Assembly (NCBI GenBank): GCA_964458575.1 | Contig: CAYWMD010000005.1 | Coordinates: 62,001 to 126,000 of the forward strand | Direction: 5' to 3' | Length of the DNA: 64,000 nucleotides | From: CAYWMD01 sp964458575 | GTDB taxonomy: Bacteria; Verrucomicrobiota; Verrucomicrobiia; Limisphaerales; JADLHS01 | Part shown: in pieces, positions 46,108-54,864 of the stretch | Layout: every line of letters begins with the position of its first letter | Numbering within the stretch: the stretch's first letter is position 1 | Made by a program: the position numbers and the translations under genes | Notes under the pieces: generated by a model | Databases searched by the model: none | Told to the model about the DNA's origin: nothing | The model's input: the letters and a program-made list of their open reading frames with translations, nothing else

Positions 46108-47139
46108 ATGGCCAACACCTGTTACCACCCCAGCATCGAAGGCGCGCAGCACGGCGCCAAATCTCTCGCGCAATTCCTCGACTACGCCAAAAAGTCCGGG
46201 GCCACCGGCGCACAACCATCCAATTACATGCTTCAAAGCGCGGATGGTTTCAAGACGGCGAAAGAGATCAAAGACACTTTTGCCAAGGCCAAGATGTCGC
46301 TCGATGGCGTTTCGGCACACTGCCCGTTTTGGGTGCACACGTCGGCCTGGACCGGCACGCCGGCAATCCGGCCCTTTATCCCGCCGGAAGTGGCCAAGAA
46401 ATCGGCCGACGAAATTGAGAAATGGTCGGAGGAGTATTTGTTGCGGCTGCTCGATTTGTGCGCGGAACTCGGCGTGAAGATCGTGCCCATGTTCTGGGGC
46501 GTGGCGTTCGGCTGGGAACTGGCCACCGGCTATCCTTGGGGTTTCTGGAAGGGCGGCGATTACGATCTCATCAAGGAAGGTCAGGACCGCTTTGTGAAGA
46601 AGACAGCGAAGATTCGCAAGCAGGCCAAGGCGTTGGGAATCTATCTGGCACACGAAATCCATCCTGGCACGGCGGCGATGTGCGCCGATGATTTCAACAT
46701 GCTCGTCGAAATCTGCAAAGGCGACAAATGCCTGACCGTGAATGCGGATCCATCACATTGCTGGGAAGGCGAAGATTGGGAAACGCGCTTCCGCAAGGTC
46801 GGCTCGCGCATCTATGCCTGCCACGTCAAGAACCACGTCGTCCGCTGTGGGCTACCATTGCGCGCCATGGCCCCGAACTGGCCCGACCGCGCGATGCAAT
46901 TCGTGGACATTCCCAGCGGCGACCTGAATATGCTTCGCTATGTGGAAATGCTCGTGAATGTGGGCTACCCGCAACGTTATTGCCAGGTGATGGGAACGAA
47001 GACTGCCCCGCTGATTGTCGAAGCTGAGAGCGCCTATCGCGACCTTGATGCGACGAGCGCGAACGGCATCGCTTACGTGCGTGACAACCTGTGCTTCCCA
47101 TTGGCGGCGGGGTCGTTTGAAGAGGGCATGGGGGCGTAA
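46108..47139 (+). CDS. sugar phosphate isomerase/epimerase-like TIM-barrel protein
   Basis: A 343-residue xylose-isomerase-like TIM barrel starting MANTCYHPSIEGAQHGAKSL. Metal ligands are suggested by E in YLAHEIHPGTAAM, by D and H in VNADPSHCWEGED, and by H in IYACHVKNH. Such enzymes isomerise or epimerise sugars and cyclitols. No signal peptide is seen, so it is cytosolic. The gene is divergent from the TatD nuclease and is followed by a perfect hairpin terminator at 47161. The substrate is unknown. Confidence 0.88.
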   Translation: MANTCYHPSIEGAQHGAKSLAQFLDYAKKSGATGAQPSNYMLQSADGFKTAKEIKDTFAKAKMSLDGVSAHCPFWVHTSAWTGTPAIRPFIPPEVAKKSADEIEKWSEEYLLRLLDLCAELGVKIVPMFWGVAFGWELATGYPWGFWKGGDYDLIKEGQDRFVKKTAKIRKQAKALGIYLAHEIHPGTAAMCADDFNMLVEICKGDKCLTVNADPSHCWEGEDWETRFRKVGSRIYACHVKNHVVRCGLPLRAMAPNWPDRAMQFVDIPSGDLNMLRYVEMLVNVGYPQRYCQVMGTKTAPLIVEAESAYRDLDATSANGIAYVRDNLCFPLAAGSFEEGMGA

Positions 47140-47160
47140 GCGAAATTGATATCGAATTCG

Positions 47161-47188
47161 ACAAGGGCACGAGCAATCGTGCCCTTGT
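47161..47188 (+). terminator. strong hairpin terminator after the TIM-barrel gene
   Basis: A perfect 11-bp stem (ACAAGGGCACG, 47161-47171; CGTGCCCTTGT, 47178-47188) with a 6-base loop, starting 21 bp past the stop. The downstream sequence is only moderately T-rich (TCATT). Confidence 0.65.
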
Positions 47189-47220
47189 TCATTAACCTGG
47201 AGATTTCACATCATTCCGAC

Positions 47221-47271
47221 GGAGCGCCGGTCTGTGATGTCTGTGATCTCTGTGACACAGACCGGCGCTCC
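47221..47271. repeat. perfect palindromic element (GGAGCGC type)
   Basis: Perfect 16-bp arms, GGAGCGCCGGTCTGTG (47221-47236) and CACAGACCGGCGCTCC (47256-47271), with a 19-bp spacer. It shares the arm ends with the in-frame element at 31999-32072, and GGTCTGTG with the hsdM element at 62080-62153. It lies in the 283-base gap before the 47423 gene; nothing else was seen there apart from the terminator. Confidence 0.8.
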
Positions 47272-47422
47272 AGTTGCTAAGGATTCAGGTAATTCTCTCC
47301 TGTGAATAATTTCAGCTTGCTCTTTCGGTTCGGGCGGCTATGCTTCGTAACATCTGGCTTCGGCGTTTGTAAATAGTTGATGGACTCTTCGCCGATTCCG
47401 GAAGTGACCCGAGTAGCCGTTT

Positions 47423-47659
47423 ATGAAGATTTTGTTGCAACACGTGCGCACCCAGCTTTATGTGCGCGGCTTGGGCAACTGGACCGCAAATCCGGTCGAA
47501 GCACACGACTTCCAACACTCCCAACGAGCGATTGATTTTGCCCGCGACCACGGTTTAACCGCCGTCCAAATCGCGGTCAAGTTCGTGGACGCCCAGTTCG
47601 ACGAGGTGTTTCCACTCCCGCCGGTGACCCTCAGCACCCCGCAAGCCGTTCACGCTTAG
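47423..47659 (+). CDS. small conserved-looking protein, unknown function
   Basis: A 78-residue protein, MKILLQHVRTQLYVRGLGNW, continuing ARDHGLTAVQIAVKFVDAQF. A central segment FQHSQRAIDFARDH and the pattern of a small alpha/beta domain look like those of short proteins scattered in Verrucomicrobia. No signal peptide or metal site is visible. The frame is coding-like and free of overlap. It converges on the SGNH hydrolase gene, with 10 bp between the stops. Confidence 0.6.
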   Translation: MKILLQHVRTQLYVRGLGNWTANPVEAHDFQHSQRAIDFARDHGLTAVQIAVKFVDAQFDEVFPLPPVTLSTPQAVHA

Positions 47660-47669
47660 CGGTTCCGCT

Positions 47670-48815
47670 CTACCGCACTGACTTCAGCGCACGGCGCAGG
47701 CCGGGCTCCAATCCATCGGCCATTCTGAGAAAACCCAAGTCAGTTGGATGAACGCCATCCACCGTTCCCAAGCCGTCCCCGCCACTCAGCTTTGACGCGC
47801 TAACGTAAAATAGCCTTTTGTCGCCGGCTTTCGTGAGCCGACGGTAAATGTCCTTGAGCTGCGCATTTTTCTCATCATTGCGCGCGCGTGTTTCTGAAAC
47901 GAATTCCCCAGCCGGGTAATCAATGTTTTCCACCAGCACGATGGGCGTGCGGGGATGCGCCTGGCGCAAGGTGGCCACGAATGCTTCCAAGCGTGCGGCT
48001 ACCAGGTCGGCGGACATGTTCGGCAGTGGATCGAGAACGTAAACCGCTGGATCCAGTTCCGCGAGCAGCGAGGCGACCTCAGGTTCGCTGTGCGCGTTGC
48101 CGGAGAACCCCAGATTGATGGTTGGCCAATCCAGTCGTCGGCCCAGGATCGCGGGATATGCCATGCCGGATCGTGACGCGCACCCGCCTTGCGTGATGGA
48201 AGTGCCGTAAAACACGATGGGCTTGGTGTTGACCGCCGCCGGCGCAGCTTCCAGCGTGGCCCCGTGATTCACACCGATGTTCACTTCGGTCACGCCGTTG
48301 TAGAGCGGCAGGTAAAGTGCGAACTCGCGTCGCGTCGGCGAAAGCCCACTCACCAGGACTTTTTCGTTGGTGGGTGAGTTGTCCGGCCGACCGGTGCCAA
48401 TCCAATGCCACTGGCCTTTGTCTTTCAAATACAAATCCAATCCGCTGACGCCCGTGGCCGGCATGTGCGCCATGGCCAGTGATTCTTTGCGCAGCGTCCA
48501 TCGCGCGGTAACTTTGGTTGCGTCCGTCACAAACCGCACGCGCAGGCCGGCGGAGTCGCGGCTTAACCCCCAGACCGAGCCGCGGACAACGCCTTCAGCT
48601 TTGGCCGGGAGGCGATCGTAAAAGGCTTTCGTATCCGTCCAACCTTTGCCTTCGACACAGAGTTCACGGGCATCGCGCCAGGACAGGTCACTTTCCCGGT
48701 TGGTTGTCTGCGCGTCGGCCGGAAGGGTGATGCTCAAGGAGATTGCGATCAACAGGGCGGCCACCGCGGCGAAGTTGCCGGCCTTCCCAACAATTCCGAA
48801 CTTCGAATGGTTCAT
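47670..48815 (-). CDS. exported SGNH/GDSL-family esterase
   Basis: The ATG at 48815 (MNHSKFGIVGKAG) is preferred over a TTG at 48830. A signal peptide (FAAVAALLIAISLSITLPADA) leads to a 380-residue protein. An N-terminal beta-sandwich (LRVRFVTDATKVTARWTL) precedes the catalytic domain. The block I Ser lies in FYGTSITQGG, the block II Gly in LGFSGNAHSE, and the final D-x-x-H in DGVHPTDLGF. These enzymes are periplasmic carbohydrate or acyl esterases. It is preceded by a gene-free stretch with several hairpins. Confidence 0.88.
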   Translation of the reverse strand: MNHSKFGIVGKAGNFAAVAALLIAISLSITLPADAQTTNRESDLSWRDARELCVEGKGWTDTKAFYDRLPAKAEGVVRGSVWGLSRDSAGLRVRFVTDATKVTARWTLRKESLAMAHMPATGVSGLDLYLKDKGQWHWIGTGRPDNSPTNEKVLVSGLSPTRREFALYLPLYNGVTEVNIGVNHGATLEAAPAAVNTKPIVFYGTSITQGGCASRSGMAYPAILGRRLDWPTINLGFSGNAHSEPEVASLLAELDPAVYVLDPLPNMSADLVAARLEAFVATLRQAHPRTPIVLVENIDYPAGEFVSETRARNDEKNAQLKDIYRRLTKAGDKRLFYVSASKLSGGDGLGTVDGVHPTDLGFLRMADGLEPGLRRALKSVR

Positions 48816-48880
48816 ATTCCCTTTATTCAATGCGGGTTCATCGCTGCCGGCAATGCCGAATCGTGGCTACTGAGTTGTCG

Positions 48881-48999
48881 TAGCCCGGCCTCGCCGCAAC
48901 GGGCGGCACGGATGCCGCCCTCACCGGCACGCTGGGAAGCGTGCCGCTACGGTCGAGGCGGGCATCCTGCCTGCCGGTTATCGCGGCTTCCCAGCCGCG
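48881..48999. repeat. cluster of at least three perfect hairpins
   Basis: GGGCGGCA-CGGA-TGCCGCCC (48901-48920, 8-bp stem), CGGCACGC and GCGTGCCG around a 6-base loop (48925-48946, 8-bp stem), and CGCGGCT-TCCC-AGCCGCG (48982-48999, 7-bp stem). The flanking GGCCTCG and CGAGGCG suggest one outer pairing. This is the densest hairpin cluster in the window. Confidence 0.75.
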
Positions 49000-49166
49000 T
49001 GTTATCAGAGCGTTGGCAGTGGTGCGAATTCGCGCGCTTTGGTCAGACGAACAAGAATCTGCTTGAAGGTCCGAGGTCTGCTCCGCATCGTTTGCCCGGT
49101 ATTCCAGTATGATATCGAAACCCGCCGAAACGGCCGATTGTCCCGCATCTCTCGATGGATCGGCGG

Positions 49167-49228
49167 CCTCTCACCCGGCCGGCGGATACCCTCTCCGCAT
49201 CGGATGGGGAGAGGGACGGGGTGAGGGG
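49167..49228. repeat. nested palindromic element upstream of the permease gene
   Basis: The outer arms CCTCTCACCC (49167-49176) and GGGTGAGGGG (49219-49228) differ at one position. Inside is a perfect 8-bp stem, CCCTCTCC (49189-49196) and GGAGAGGG (49208-49215). The C/T-rich composition is like the element at 39849-40008. Confidence 0.7.
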
Positions 49229-49263
49229 AATCACCGATTCCTCAGCGTTCAACCTTGATCGGT

Positions 49264-50754
49264 ATGACTCCTACCGATCCGCCCAGCCGGGATACCTCCC
49301 CTCAATCGAAGTTTGTTCCCACGCTGGGTTTGTTTACCACGGTCATGCTCGTTGTTGGTGGCGTGATCGGCTCGGGGATTTTTCGCAAGCCCGGCGTGAT
49401 GGCGTCGCAGTTGGGCTCGCCGGAATTGCTCCTGCTGGTTTGGGTGATCGCCGGGGCCATGACCCTGTTCGGCGCGATGACGAACGCCGAACTCGCGGGC
49501 ATGATTCCCGAAACCGGCGGCACTTACGTGTATTTCAAGCGGATCTACGGGCCGTTCTTCGCCTTTCTTTACGGCTGGGCCATTTTCGCGGTCATCCAGA
49601 GCGCCTCGATCTCGGCGGTCGCCTACGTGTTCGCCGAATACTCGACGCAGTTCGTGCCGTTGCCCGAGTTTCAAGCCAGCCTGGCAAACTGGTCGTTCCA
49701 CGTGCCCTTCATCGGCGATGTGACGCCGCTGCGCGAGATCGGGACGAAAGGCGTGGCCGCGGTGCTGATCGCATTGCTCACGGTGGTCAATTTCCTCGGC
49801 GTCCGGTTCGGCGGCGTGGTGCAAAACGTTTTTACCGTCGCCAAGGTCGCGGCGATGTTGCTGCTGGTGTTGGGCGCATTTCTTTTGCCCACTGGCGGCA
49901 CGGTGAAAAACCTCACGACCCCCAGTGCTACCATCGAACTGGGTGGTTTGGCGTTGATCGCGGGAATCGCGGCGGCCTTGCAGGGAGCGTTTTGGGCGTA
50001 CGACGGTTGGAACAAACTGACCTACATCGCGGGCGAGGTGAAACAGCCGCAACGCAACATCCCGCTCGGTTTGTTCTGGGGCATGCTCATCGTTACAGCG
50101 ATTTACCTGGTTGTGAATCTCGCCTACGCCTACGTGCTGCCCGTGGACGAGATGGCGCGGTCGAAACTGGTGGCGGCGGATGTCGCCGAACGCATCTTCA
50201 GCGGCGGGGGTCGCTGGGTGGCCGCGGCGGTGATGATCTCCACTTTCGGCACCGCCAACGCGATCATCTTGGCCACCGCACGGTTGTATTTCTCGATGGC
50301 GCGTGCGCGTGTTTTTCCGCAGGTCATGGGCAGCCTGCATCCGCGCTTCCACACGCCCGCCGGTTCGCTGTGGGTGCAGGGCGTCTGGAGCATACTGTTG
50401 CTGTTCAGCGGCACGTTCGACACGCTGACCGATACGATCATTTTTGTGAGCTGGCTGTATTACGCGGCCAGTGCCTACGGCGTGATGGTGCTGCGCCGGC
50501 GCGAGCCGGACACGCCGCGGCCTTATCGCGTGCCCGGTTACCCGTTGGTGCCGTGGTTGTTTGTCCTCTTCTCGCTGCTTTATCTGGGCTTCACGGTTTA
50601 CAATGACCTGGTCATTTACCGCGCGGCGGTTGCGGAAGGCAGACCGGCGATGATCAATTCCGCCTTCGGTCTTGCGCTCGTCTTCGTCGGGACGCCGATT
50701 TATCTGTTTTACCGCGCACGCGCGACGCGTGACCCAGCATCCACGCAAGAGTAA
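49264..50754 (+). CDS. APC-superfamily amino acid permease
   Basis: From the ATG at 49264 (MTPTDPPSRDTSPQ) the protein has 496 residues and 12 predicted membrane helices. The first, LFTTVMLVVGGVIGSGIFRK, carries the GSGIF motif that marks the APC family and lines the substrate site. Segments such as GTYVYFKRIYGPFFAFLYGW, NFLGVRFGGVVQN and WAYDGWNKLTYIAGEVK follow the LAT/SteT-like group, probably a proton-coupled uptake carrier or exchanger. Substrate specificity cannot be read. The gene is preceded by a palindrome-rich region and converges on the esterase gene at 50778. Confidence 0.9.
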   Translation: MTPTDPPSRDTSPQSKFVPTLGLFTTVMLVVGGVIGSGIFRKPGVMASQLGSPELLLLVWVIAGAMTLFGAMTNAELAGMIPETGGTYVYFKRIYGPFFAFLYGWAIFAVIQSASISAVAYVFAEYSTQFVPLPEFQASLANWSFHVPFIGDVTPLREIGTKGVAAVLIALLTVVNFLGVRFGGVVQNVFTVAKVAAMLLLVLGAFLLPTGGTVKNLTTPSATIELGGLALIAGIAAALQGAFWAYDGWNKLTYIAGEVKQPQRNIPLGLFWGMLIVTAIYLVVNLAYAYVLPVDEMARSKLVAADVAERIFSGGGRWVAAAVMISTFGTANAIILATARLYFSMARARVFPQVMGSLHPRFHTPAGSLWVQGVWSILLLFSGTFDTLTDTIIFVSWLYYAASAYGVMVLRRREPDTPRPYRVPGYPLVPWLFVLFSLLYLGFTVYNDLVIYRAAVAEGRPAMINSAFGLALVFVGTPIYLFYRARATRDPASTQE

Positions 50755-50777
50755 CTGCCAACTGATAGCGGCGTGGC

Positions 50778-51968
50778 CTACTTGGCTTTGGCCATGCCGA
50801 GATTTCGCTCCATGAACTTCACGAAGTCCGCCCGCCGGGCGCCGGTGTTGGTGTCGTCGTCGGCGAGAAACACCACGCATTCCACGCCGACTTCCTTGCA
50901 GCGCTTTTGAATCTCGCGGACGTGATCCGGGTGATGCAAATGTTGTCCGCGGTTTTTGGACGGCCCGCCGGGTTGGGTGCTGAACGCGTAGATCGGCGGA
51001 TCCTCCTGCGAAAGCCACCGCAGCATGTCGCACTCGGCGCGGATGCGCTCACCTTCGGGAGTTTTCAGGTCGGCGCGGGATTTAAGGTGATAAAACTCGG
51101 CGATCTCGTTCGGCGATTGCAGCCATTCCTCCTTGAAGGGGCCGAGAAATTCATCCCAACGCAGCAAATCGTAGGTTGCCTGGGTGGCGAACAACCCGGC
51201 GGCGACCAGGCGCGATGATTCGCGCAGGACGGGATCGGGATTCTTCGGGTCGGCGAGATCATCGCGCGCCGCCAGCCACAATGACGTGCCGGCGCCGGCG
51301 GAGCCGCCGTAAGCCGCGATGCGTTTCTTGTCCACGTTCCAGTCCGCCGCCTTGAATCGGATGAATTGAATCGCGCGCGCGGCGTCGTGCAGGATGTCCT
51401 GGATGGGCGCCTGTTCGCGGAAACGATAATTGATGGCGGCGAAGGAAATGCCGGCTTTCAGAAATTGGCCCAGCATCGGGTCCTTGCGTGCCTGCGTCTT
51501 GTCGCCGGCCTGAAACCCGCCGCCGTGAATGAACACCACAACGGGGGTCGGTTTGTCCGATTTGGCTTTCCAGAAATCCAGCAGGTTCCGCCCGTAAGGT
51601 CCGTATTTCACGTCGGCAAAGATAGGAGGATTGGCTGGCGCCGGGCCGTTCGTGCCCGGGTTCTTTCGAGTGGAACTGCTTTGGCCTTGCGTCGTCTTGT
51701 CCTTGAACGCGCGGGCTTCCGCCTCGGTCAGCACCCCGTCGCCGTTGGCGTCCGCCGCCGGGTATCGTTTGAGCGCCTTGCGCAACCGCGTGTTGTTTTC
51801 GGAGGTGTTGCCGCTCTCAGATTGAACACGTTCAACGCTGGCCGCTGTTGACGGCTCATTGGTCGAACTCAGGTCGGCGGCGTTGGCCAATGGTAGGGCG
51901 TTGCTCAGAACCACGATCAGTCCCACTAAAAGCGCGAGGGAAGTTTTTTCTGATTTGTTTGGATACAT
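50778..51968 (-). CDS. exported alpha/beta-hydrolase with EF-hand-like loop
   Basis: A 396-residue exported esterase. The signal peptide is LALLVGLIVVLSNALPLANA. Near residue 73 is an EF-hand-like loop, DANGDGVLTEAEA, with the usual D-x-N-x-D-G spacing, suggesting calcium binding. The hydrolase core has the oxyanion motif HGGGF (near 147) and the nucleophile elbow GGSAGAG (near 221), as in BD-FAE or HSL-like carbohydrate and acyl esterases. The C-terminal HLHHPDHV may include the catalytic His. It is convergent with the permease, and is preceded by the RG-rich protein's gene 84 bp upstream on the same strand. Confidence 0.88.
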   Translation of the reverse strand: MYPNKSEKTSLALLVGLIVVLSNALPLANAADLSSTNEPSTAASVERVQSESGNTSENNTRLRKALKRYPAADANGDGVLTEAEARAFKDKTTQGQSSSTRKNPGTNGPAPANPPIFADVKYGPYGRNLLDFWKAKSDKPTPVVVFIHGGGFQAGDKTQARKDPMLGQFLKAGISFAAINYRFREQAPIQDILHDAARAIQFIRFKAADWNVDKKRIAAYGGSAGAGTSLWLAARDDLADPKNPDPVLRESSRLVAAGLFATQATYDLLRWDEFLGPFKEEWLQSPNEIAEFYHLKSRADLKTPEGERIRAECDMLRWLSQEDPPIYAFSTQPGGPSKNRGQHLHHPDHVREIQKRCKEVGVECVVFLADDDTNTGARRADFVKFMERNLGMAKAK

Positions 51969-52051
51969 GGAGGCTGCGTCTTAAATGCTGGCAGTCGGGT
52001 GCAGCAACTTGCCGGAGCGCGGCGAATGAAACGAATTGAATCGCCGCAGGA

Positions 52052-52480
52052 CTAGTTTGTGGGCGACTCCTCGCTCCGATGTCGCGGCCCGCCCGGCCGC
52101 TGCAACTGCCGGAGCGATCGGCGCAGCGATTCGATCTCCTGCTCGTCCGCGGTTTTCTGGCGCTCGGCCATCTCGGCCAGCTCGAGCACCTCTTCCATCT
52201 GGTCCAGCACACGCTTCAGCGCTTCGATGATTTGGCCGACCTCGTCAATGGCCCGGCTGATGGCAGAACCCTGCGGCTGGCGTTCCGGCGAAATCCGGCT
52301 GGCGACGTCGGCCACGGCTTCGAGCAGGGCGGGAGGTTCGGCGACCGGTCCGGGTTCTTGCGTTTCCGGGGTGGTGGGCGGCATCGGCGGACGTGGACCT
52401 CGGCCACGGCCGCGACCGCCGCGGCGACCGCGCCGCCGTCGTTGACCTGAAACTGGTTTGGGCTCTTCGTTTTCCGGCAT
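52052..52480 (-). CDS. arginine/glycine-rich protein with C-terminal coiled coil
   Basis: The ATG at 52480 (MPENEEPKPVSGQ) starts a 142-residue protein; ATG codons at 52495 and 52615 are possible but less protein-like. The N-terminus has a basic tract of R and G repeats (RRRRGRRGGRGRGRG) followed by a proline-rich linker. The C-terminal half is a helical coiled coil (ALKRVLDQMEEVLELAEMAE). RG tracts often bind RNA. I do not recognise the family. The gene lies between the esterase and the divergent Gfo/Idh/MocA gene. Confidence 0.6.
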   Translation of the reverse strand: MPENEEPKPVSGQRRRRGRRGGRGRGRGPRPPMPPTTPETQEPGPVAEPPALLEAVADVASRISPERQPQGSAISRAIDEVGQIIEALKRVLDQMEEVLELAEMAERQKTADEQEIESLRRSLRQLQRPGGPRHRSEESPTN

Positions 52481-52596
52481 GACGGCGATTACCATGCGGG
52501 CCGGGCGTGGAAATGGAAAGCCAATTCGCGCTGCCATTTTTCCCGTGCGCGCAGAAATGGCTTGTGCCAATTCGCAGGCAATGCCACAAATGCCGC

Positions 52597-53958
52597 ATGA
52601 GAAAGTGGTCGCCAATCCGGGATTCTCAACACGACGCAGTGGGCCATCCCTTCAGCCGACGCCAGTTTTTGCGCGCTTCGGCATTGGCGCTTGGTGCGGT
52701 TCAAGTGTTGCCGTCCGGCGTTCTGGGCGCGGCAGGTCGGGGGGGCGCGAATGACCGTTTCACCGTGGCTCACATCGGCGTCGGCGGCATGGGCAACACG
52801 CATCTGCGCAACCTGCTCCGGTTTCAAGCCGAGGGAAAGGTTCGCATCGCGGCGGTTTGTGATGTGGATGAAAACCGCCTCGAAGCGGCTGCCACCAACG
52901 CCGGCCCGGGCGTGACGCCGTATCGTGATTACCGTTACATCCTGGAACGAAAGGACATTGACGCCGTAATCGTCGCCACGCCGGATCACTGGCATGCGGT
53001 GCAAACGGTTCATGCCTGTCAGACCGGCAAACACGTTTATGTGGAAAAACCGGCGTCCGTCACCGTGCGCGAAGGACAGGCGATGGTGAGCGCCGCGCGC
53101 GCCGCGAATGTGTCGGTGCAGGTTGGTGCCCAGGCGCGCACCGCCCTGGGCGCGTGGCAAACCTGCCGCGCCATCCGTAACGGCATCGTCGGCAGGGTGG
53201 ACAAGGTCACGTGCTGGCATTACGCGAGTCCGTCCGACGACCATCCCGTGCCGGACAGCGATCCGCCAGAATATCTCGATTGGGACCTATGGCTCGGACC
53301 GCTGCCGTGGCGGCCTTACAACAAGCGTTATTGTCCAGCCACGTTTCGCTGGCTCATGGAATCGGGCGGCGGACAGATTCGCGACCGCGGCGCGCACCAG
53401 TTCAGCACGATTCTCTGGTGCATGAACGCGGACCATCAAATCTCATACACCGTCGAGGCCATCGGGACGGTCCCAATGAAAGGCCTGTGGGACACAGCCC
53501 TTGACATGCACGTGGTTTACCAATTCAAAAACCCCGATTGGACGTTGGAATGGGGTCAGCCGGGCAACAAGGTCGGCAAACTTGAATTCGGCAACGTCTT
53601 CTGGGGCGAGAACGGACACTTGGTGTTGGAGTGGGAAGGCGGCTACAAGCCAGCGAACCCGGAGGCGATCAACTTCAAACTTCCACCCGGCGGCCAGGAG
53701 GTTTATCGCACCGCCGAATACGAGGATTTCAACATGAACCACAAGGCCGATTGGTTTAAGTCCATCCGCGAGGGGCATCATCGTCCGGCGATGGACATCG
53801 AGATCGGCCATCGCGTCGCCACACTCTGCAATCTGGGTAACCTCTCAATGATCCTCGGCCGCAAGTTGGTTTGGGACGGCAAGAAGCAGGAGGTAGTCGG
53901 TGATGAAGCCGCGAATCGGATGCTGGGCCGGCCGCAAAGGTATCCTTATGTAGTTTGA
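52597..53958 (+). CDS. Tat-exported Gfo/Idh/MocA-family oxidoreductase
   Basis: From the ATG at 52597 the protein has 453 residues. The twin-arginine leader is FSRRQFLRASALALGAVQVL, so it is exported folded with its cofactor. The Rossmann nucleotide motif is HIGVGGMGNTH. VEKPASVT carries the conserved catalytic-region EKP signature. The C-terminal domain has GGGQIRDRGAHQFST. These exported enzymes of Planctomycetes and Verrucomicrobia oxidise sugars or cyclitols with bound NAD(P). The substrate is unknown. It precedes a TIM-barrel isomerase gene by 9 bp, a common catabolic pair. Confidence 0.92.
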   Translation: MRKWSPIRDSQHDAVGHPFSRRQFLRASALALGAVQVLPSGVLGAAGRGGANDRFTVAHIGVGGMGNTHLRNLLRFQAEGKVRIAAVCDVDENRLEAAATNAGPGVTPYRDYRYILERKDIDAVIVATPDHWHAVQTVHACQTGKHVYVEKPASVTVREGQAMVSAARAANVSVQVGAQARTALGAWQTCRAIRNGIVGRVDKVTCWHYASPSDDHPVPDSDPPEYLDWDLWLGPLPWRPYNKRYCPATFRWLMESGGGQIRDRGAHQFSTILWCMNADHQISYTVEAIGTVPMKGLWDTALDMHVVYQFKNPDWTLEWGQPGNKVGKLEFGNVFWGENGHLVLEWEGGYKPANPEAINFKLPPGGQEVYRTAEYEDFNMNHKADWFKSIREGHHRPAMDIEIGHRVATLCNLGNLSMILGRKLVWDGKKQEVVGDEAANRMLGRPQRYPYVV

Positions 53959-53967
53959 GACTCTCCG

Positions 53968-54864
53968 ATGAACATGAATCGCCGTGAATTTCTCACCAGG
54001 GTCGCAGCCGCGGCCGCTGTTGCCGGCACATCCGCCTGCTCCACCAGCGGAGGGTCTTCGGCTGCACGTCCCCGGTTGCACCTTTCCACCTCGTCCATTC
54101 TCTTCAAGGATCTGCCGCTCGAAAAAGCCTGTGAACGGATCGCGGGCCTGGGGTTCGAGGGCATTGACATCTGGTCCAGCTACGATAATTGCCCGCACCT
54201 CGACGAAGTCGCCACGCGTCTCGGGCCAGATGGTCTGATGGTTTTGCTCTCGCGCTACCGGCTGCGACTCTGTTCGTTCTCGGTCTATGTTGGCGGTTAT
54301 GCAAAGTATGCCAAGCTGCTGGGCAGGGCAGGGGGCGGCGTGGCCATTCAGGGCAGCACCAAGCCGTGTCCACCGGCCGAGCTGACCGCAAAAATGAAAT
54401 CGTTTCTCGACAGCCTCGGGCCGTCGCTCGACCTGGCCGCCGAGAATGATTCCTTTCTGGCCATCGAAAATCACGGGAGCGCTCTGCTCGACTCGCTCGA
54501 TTCCTTCAAGGCGTTCACGGACCTCAACGCTTCGCCGCGACTCGGCATCGCGCTCGCGCCGTACCATTTGCAGGCCATTGGCGCGTCGGTCGAGGAAGCC
54601 ATCCGCATCGCCGGTCGCCAGTTGTATTTCTTCTATGCGTGGCAGAAGCAGGATGAGTTAAACCAACTGCCGGGCTTTGGCACCACCGATTTCAAACCCT
54701 GGCTTCAGGCGCTCGCGAAGGAGAAGTATCGCCTGTTCGTAAATCCCTTCATGCACGGGCATGTCGAACCGGACGCCATGACCGTGGCGTTGGCGAAGTC
54801 GCGGGATTATCTGCGCGAACAGGCGCAACCCACGTGGACCGTGGATGCCGGCCTTCGATCATGA
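53968..54864 (+). CDS. Tat-exported sugar phosphate isomerase/epimerase-like protein
   Basis: A 298-residue TIM-barrel enzyme starting with a Tat-like leader (MNRREFLTRVAAAAAVAGTS) ending near a Cys (SACSTSGG), so it may also be lipid-anchored. The barrel reads GLGFEGIDIWSSYDNCPHLD, SFSVYVGGYAKYA, SFLAIENHGSALLD and GIALAPYHLQAIG, with E in IENHG and D/H residues as metal ligands. It works downstream of the exported dehydrogenase as a likely sugar-converting pair; no substrate is given. Its stop overlaps the next start as ATGA. Confidence 0.88.
   Translation: MNMNRREFLTRVAAAAAVAGTSACSTSGGSSAARPRLHLSTSSILFKDLPLEKACERIAGLGFEGIDIWSSYDNCPHLDEVATRLGPDGLMVLLSRYRLRLCSFSVYVGGYAKYAKLLGRAGGGVAIQGSTKPCPPAELTAKMKSFLDSLGPSLDLAAENDSFLAIENHGSALLDSLDSFKAFTDLNASPRLGIALAPYHLQAIGASVEEAIRIAGRQLYFFYAWQKQDELNQLPGFGTTDFKPWLQALAKEKYRLFVNPFMHGHVEPDAMTVALAKSRDYLREQAQPTWTVDAGLRS

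Larger units (their letters stand above)
48816..49263. other. gene-free stretch rich in hairpins, between divergent genes
   Basis: These 448 bases hold no gene. They separate the SGNH esterase (minus) from the permease (plus), so promoters for both should lie here, but none can be defined. Two palindromic clusters are listed separately. Confidence 0.5.

Noticed and set aside
49249..51033. A 594-codon minus-strand frame across the permease gene
   Set aside because: It lies opposite the 49264-50754 permease, which has clear membrane helices. The antisense protein is Arg/His-rich with no domain, as expected for a shadow of GC-rich coding DNA.
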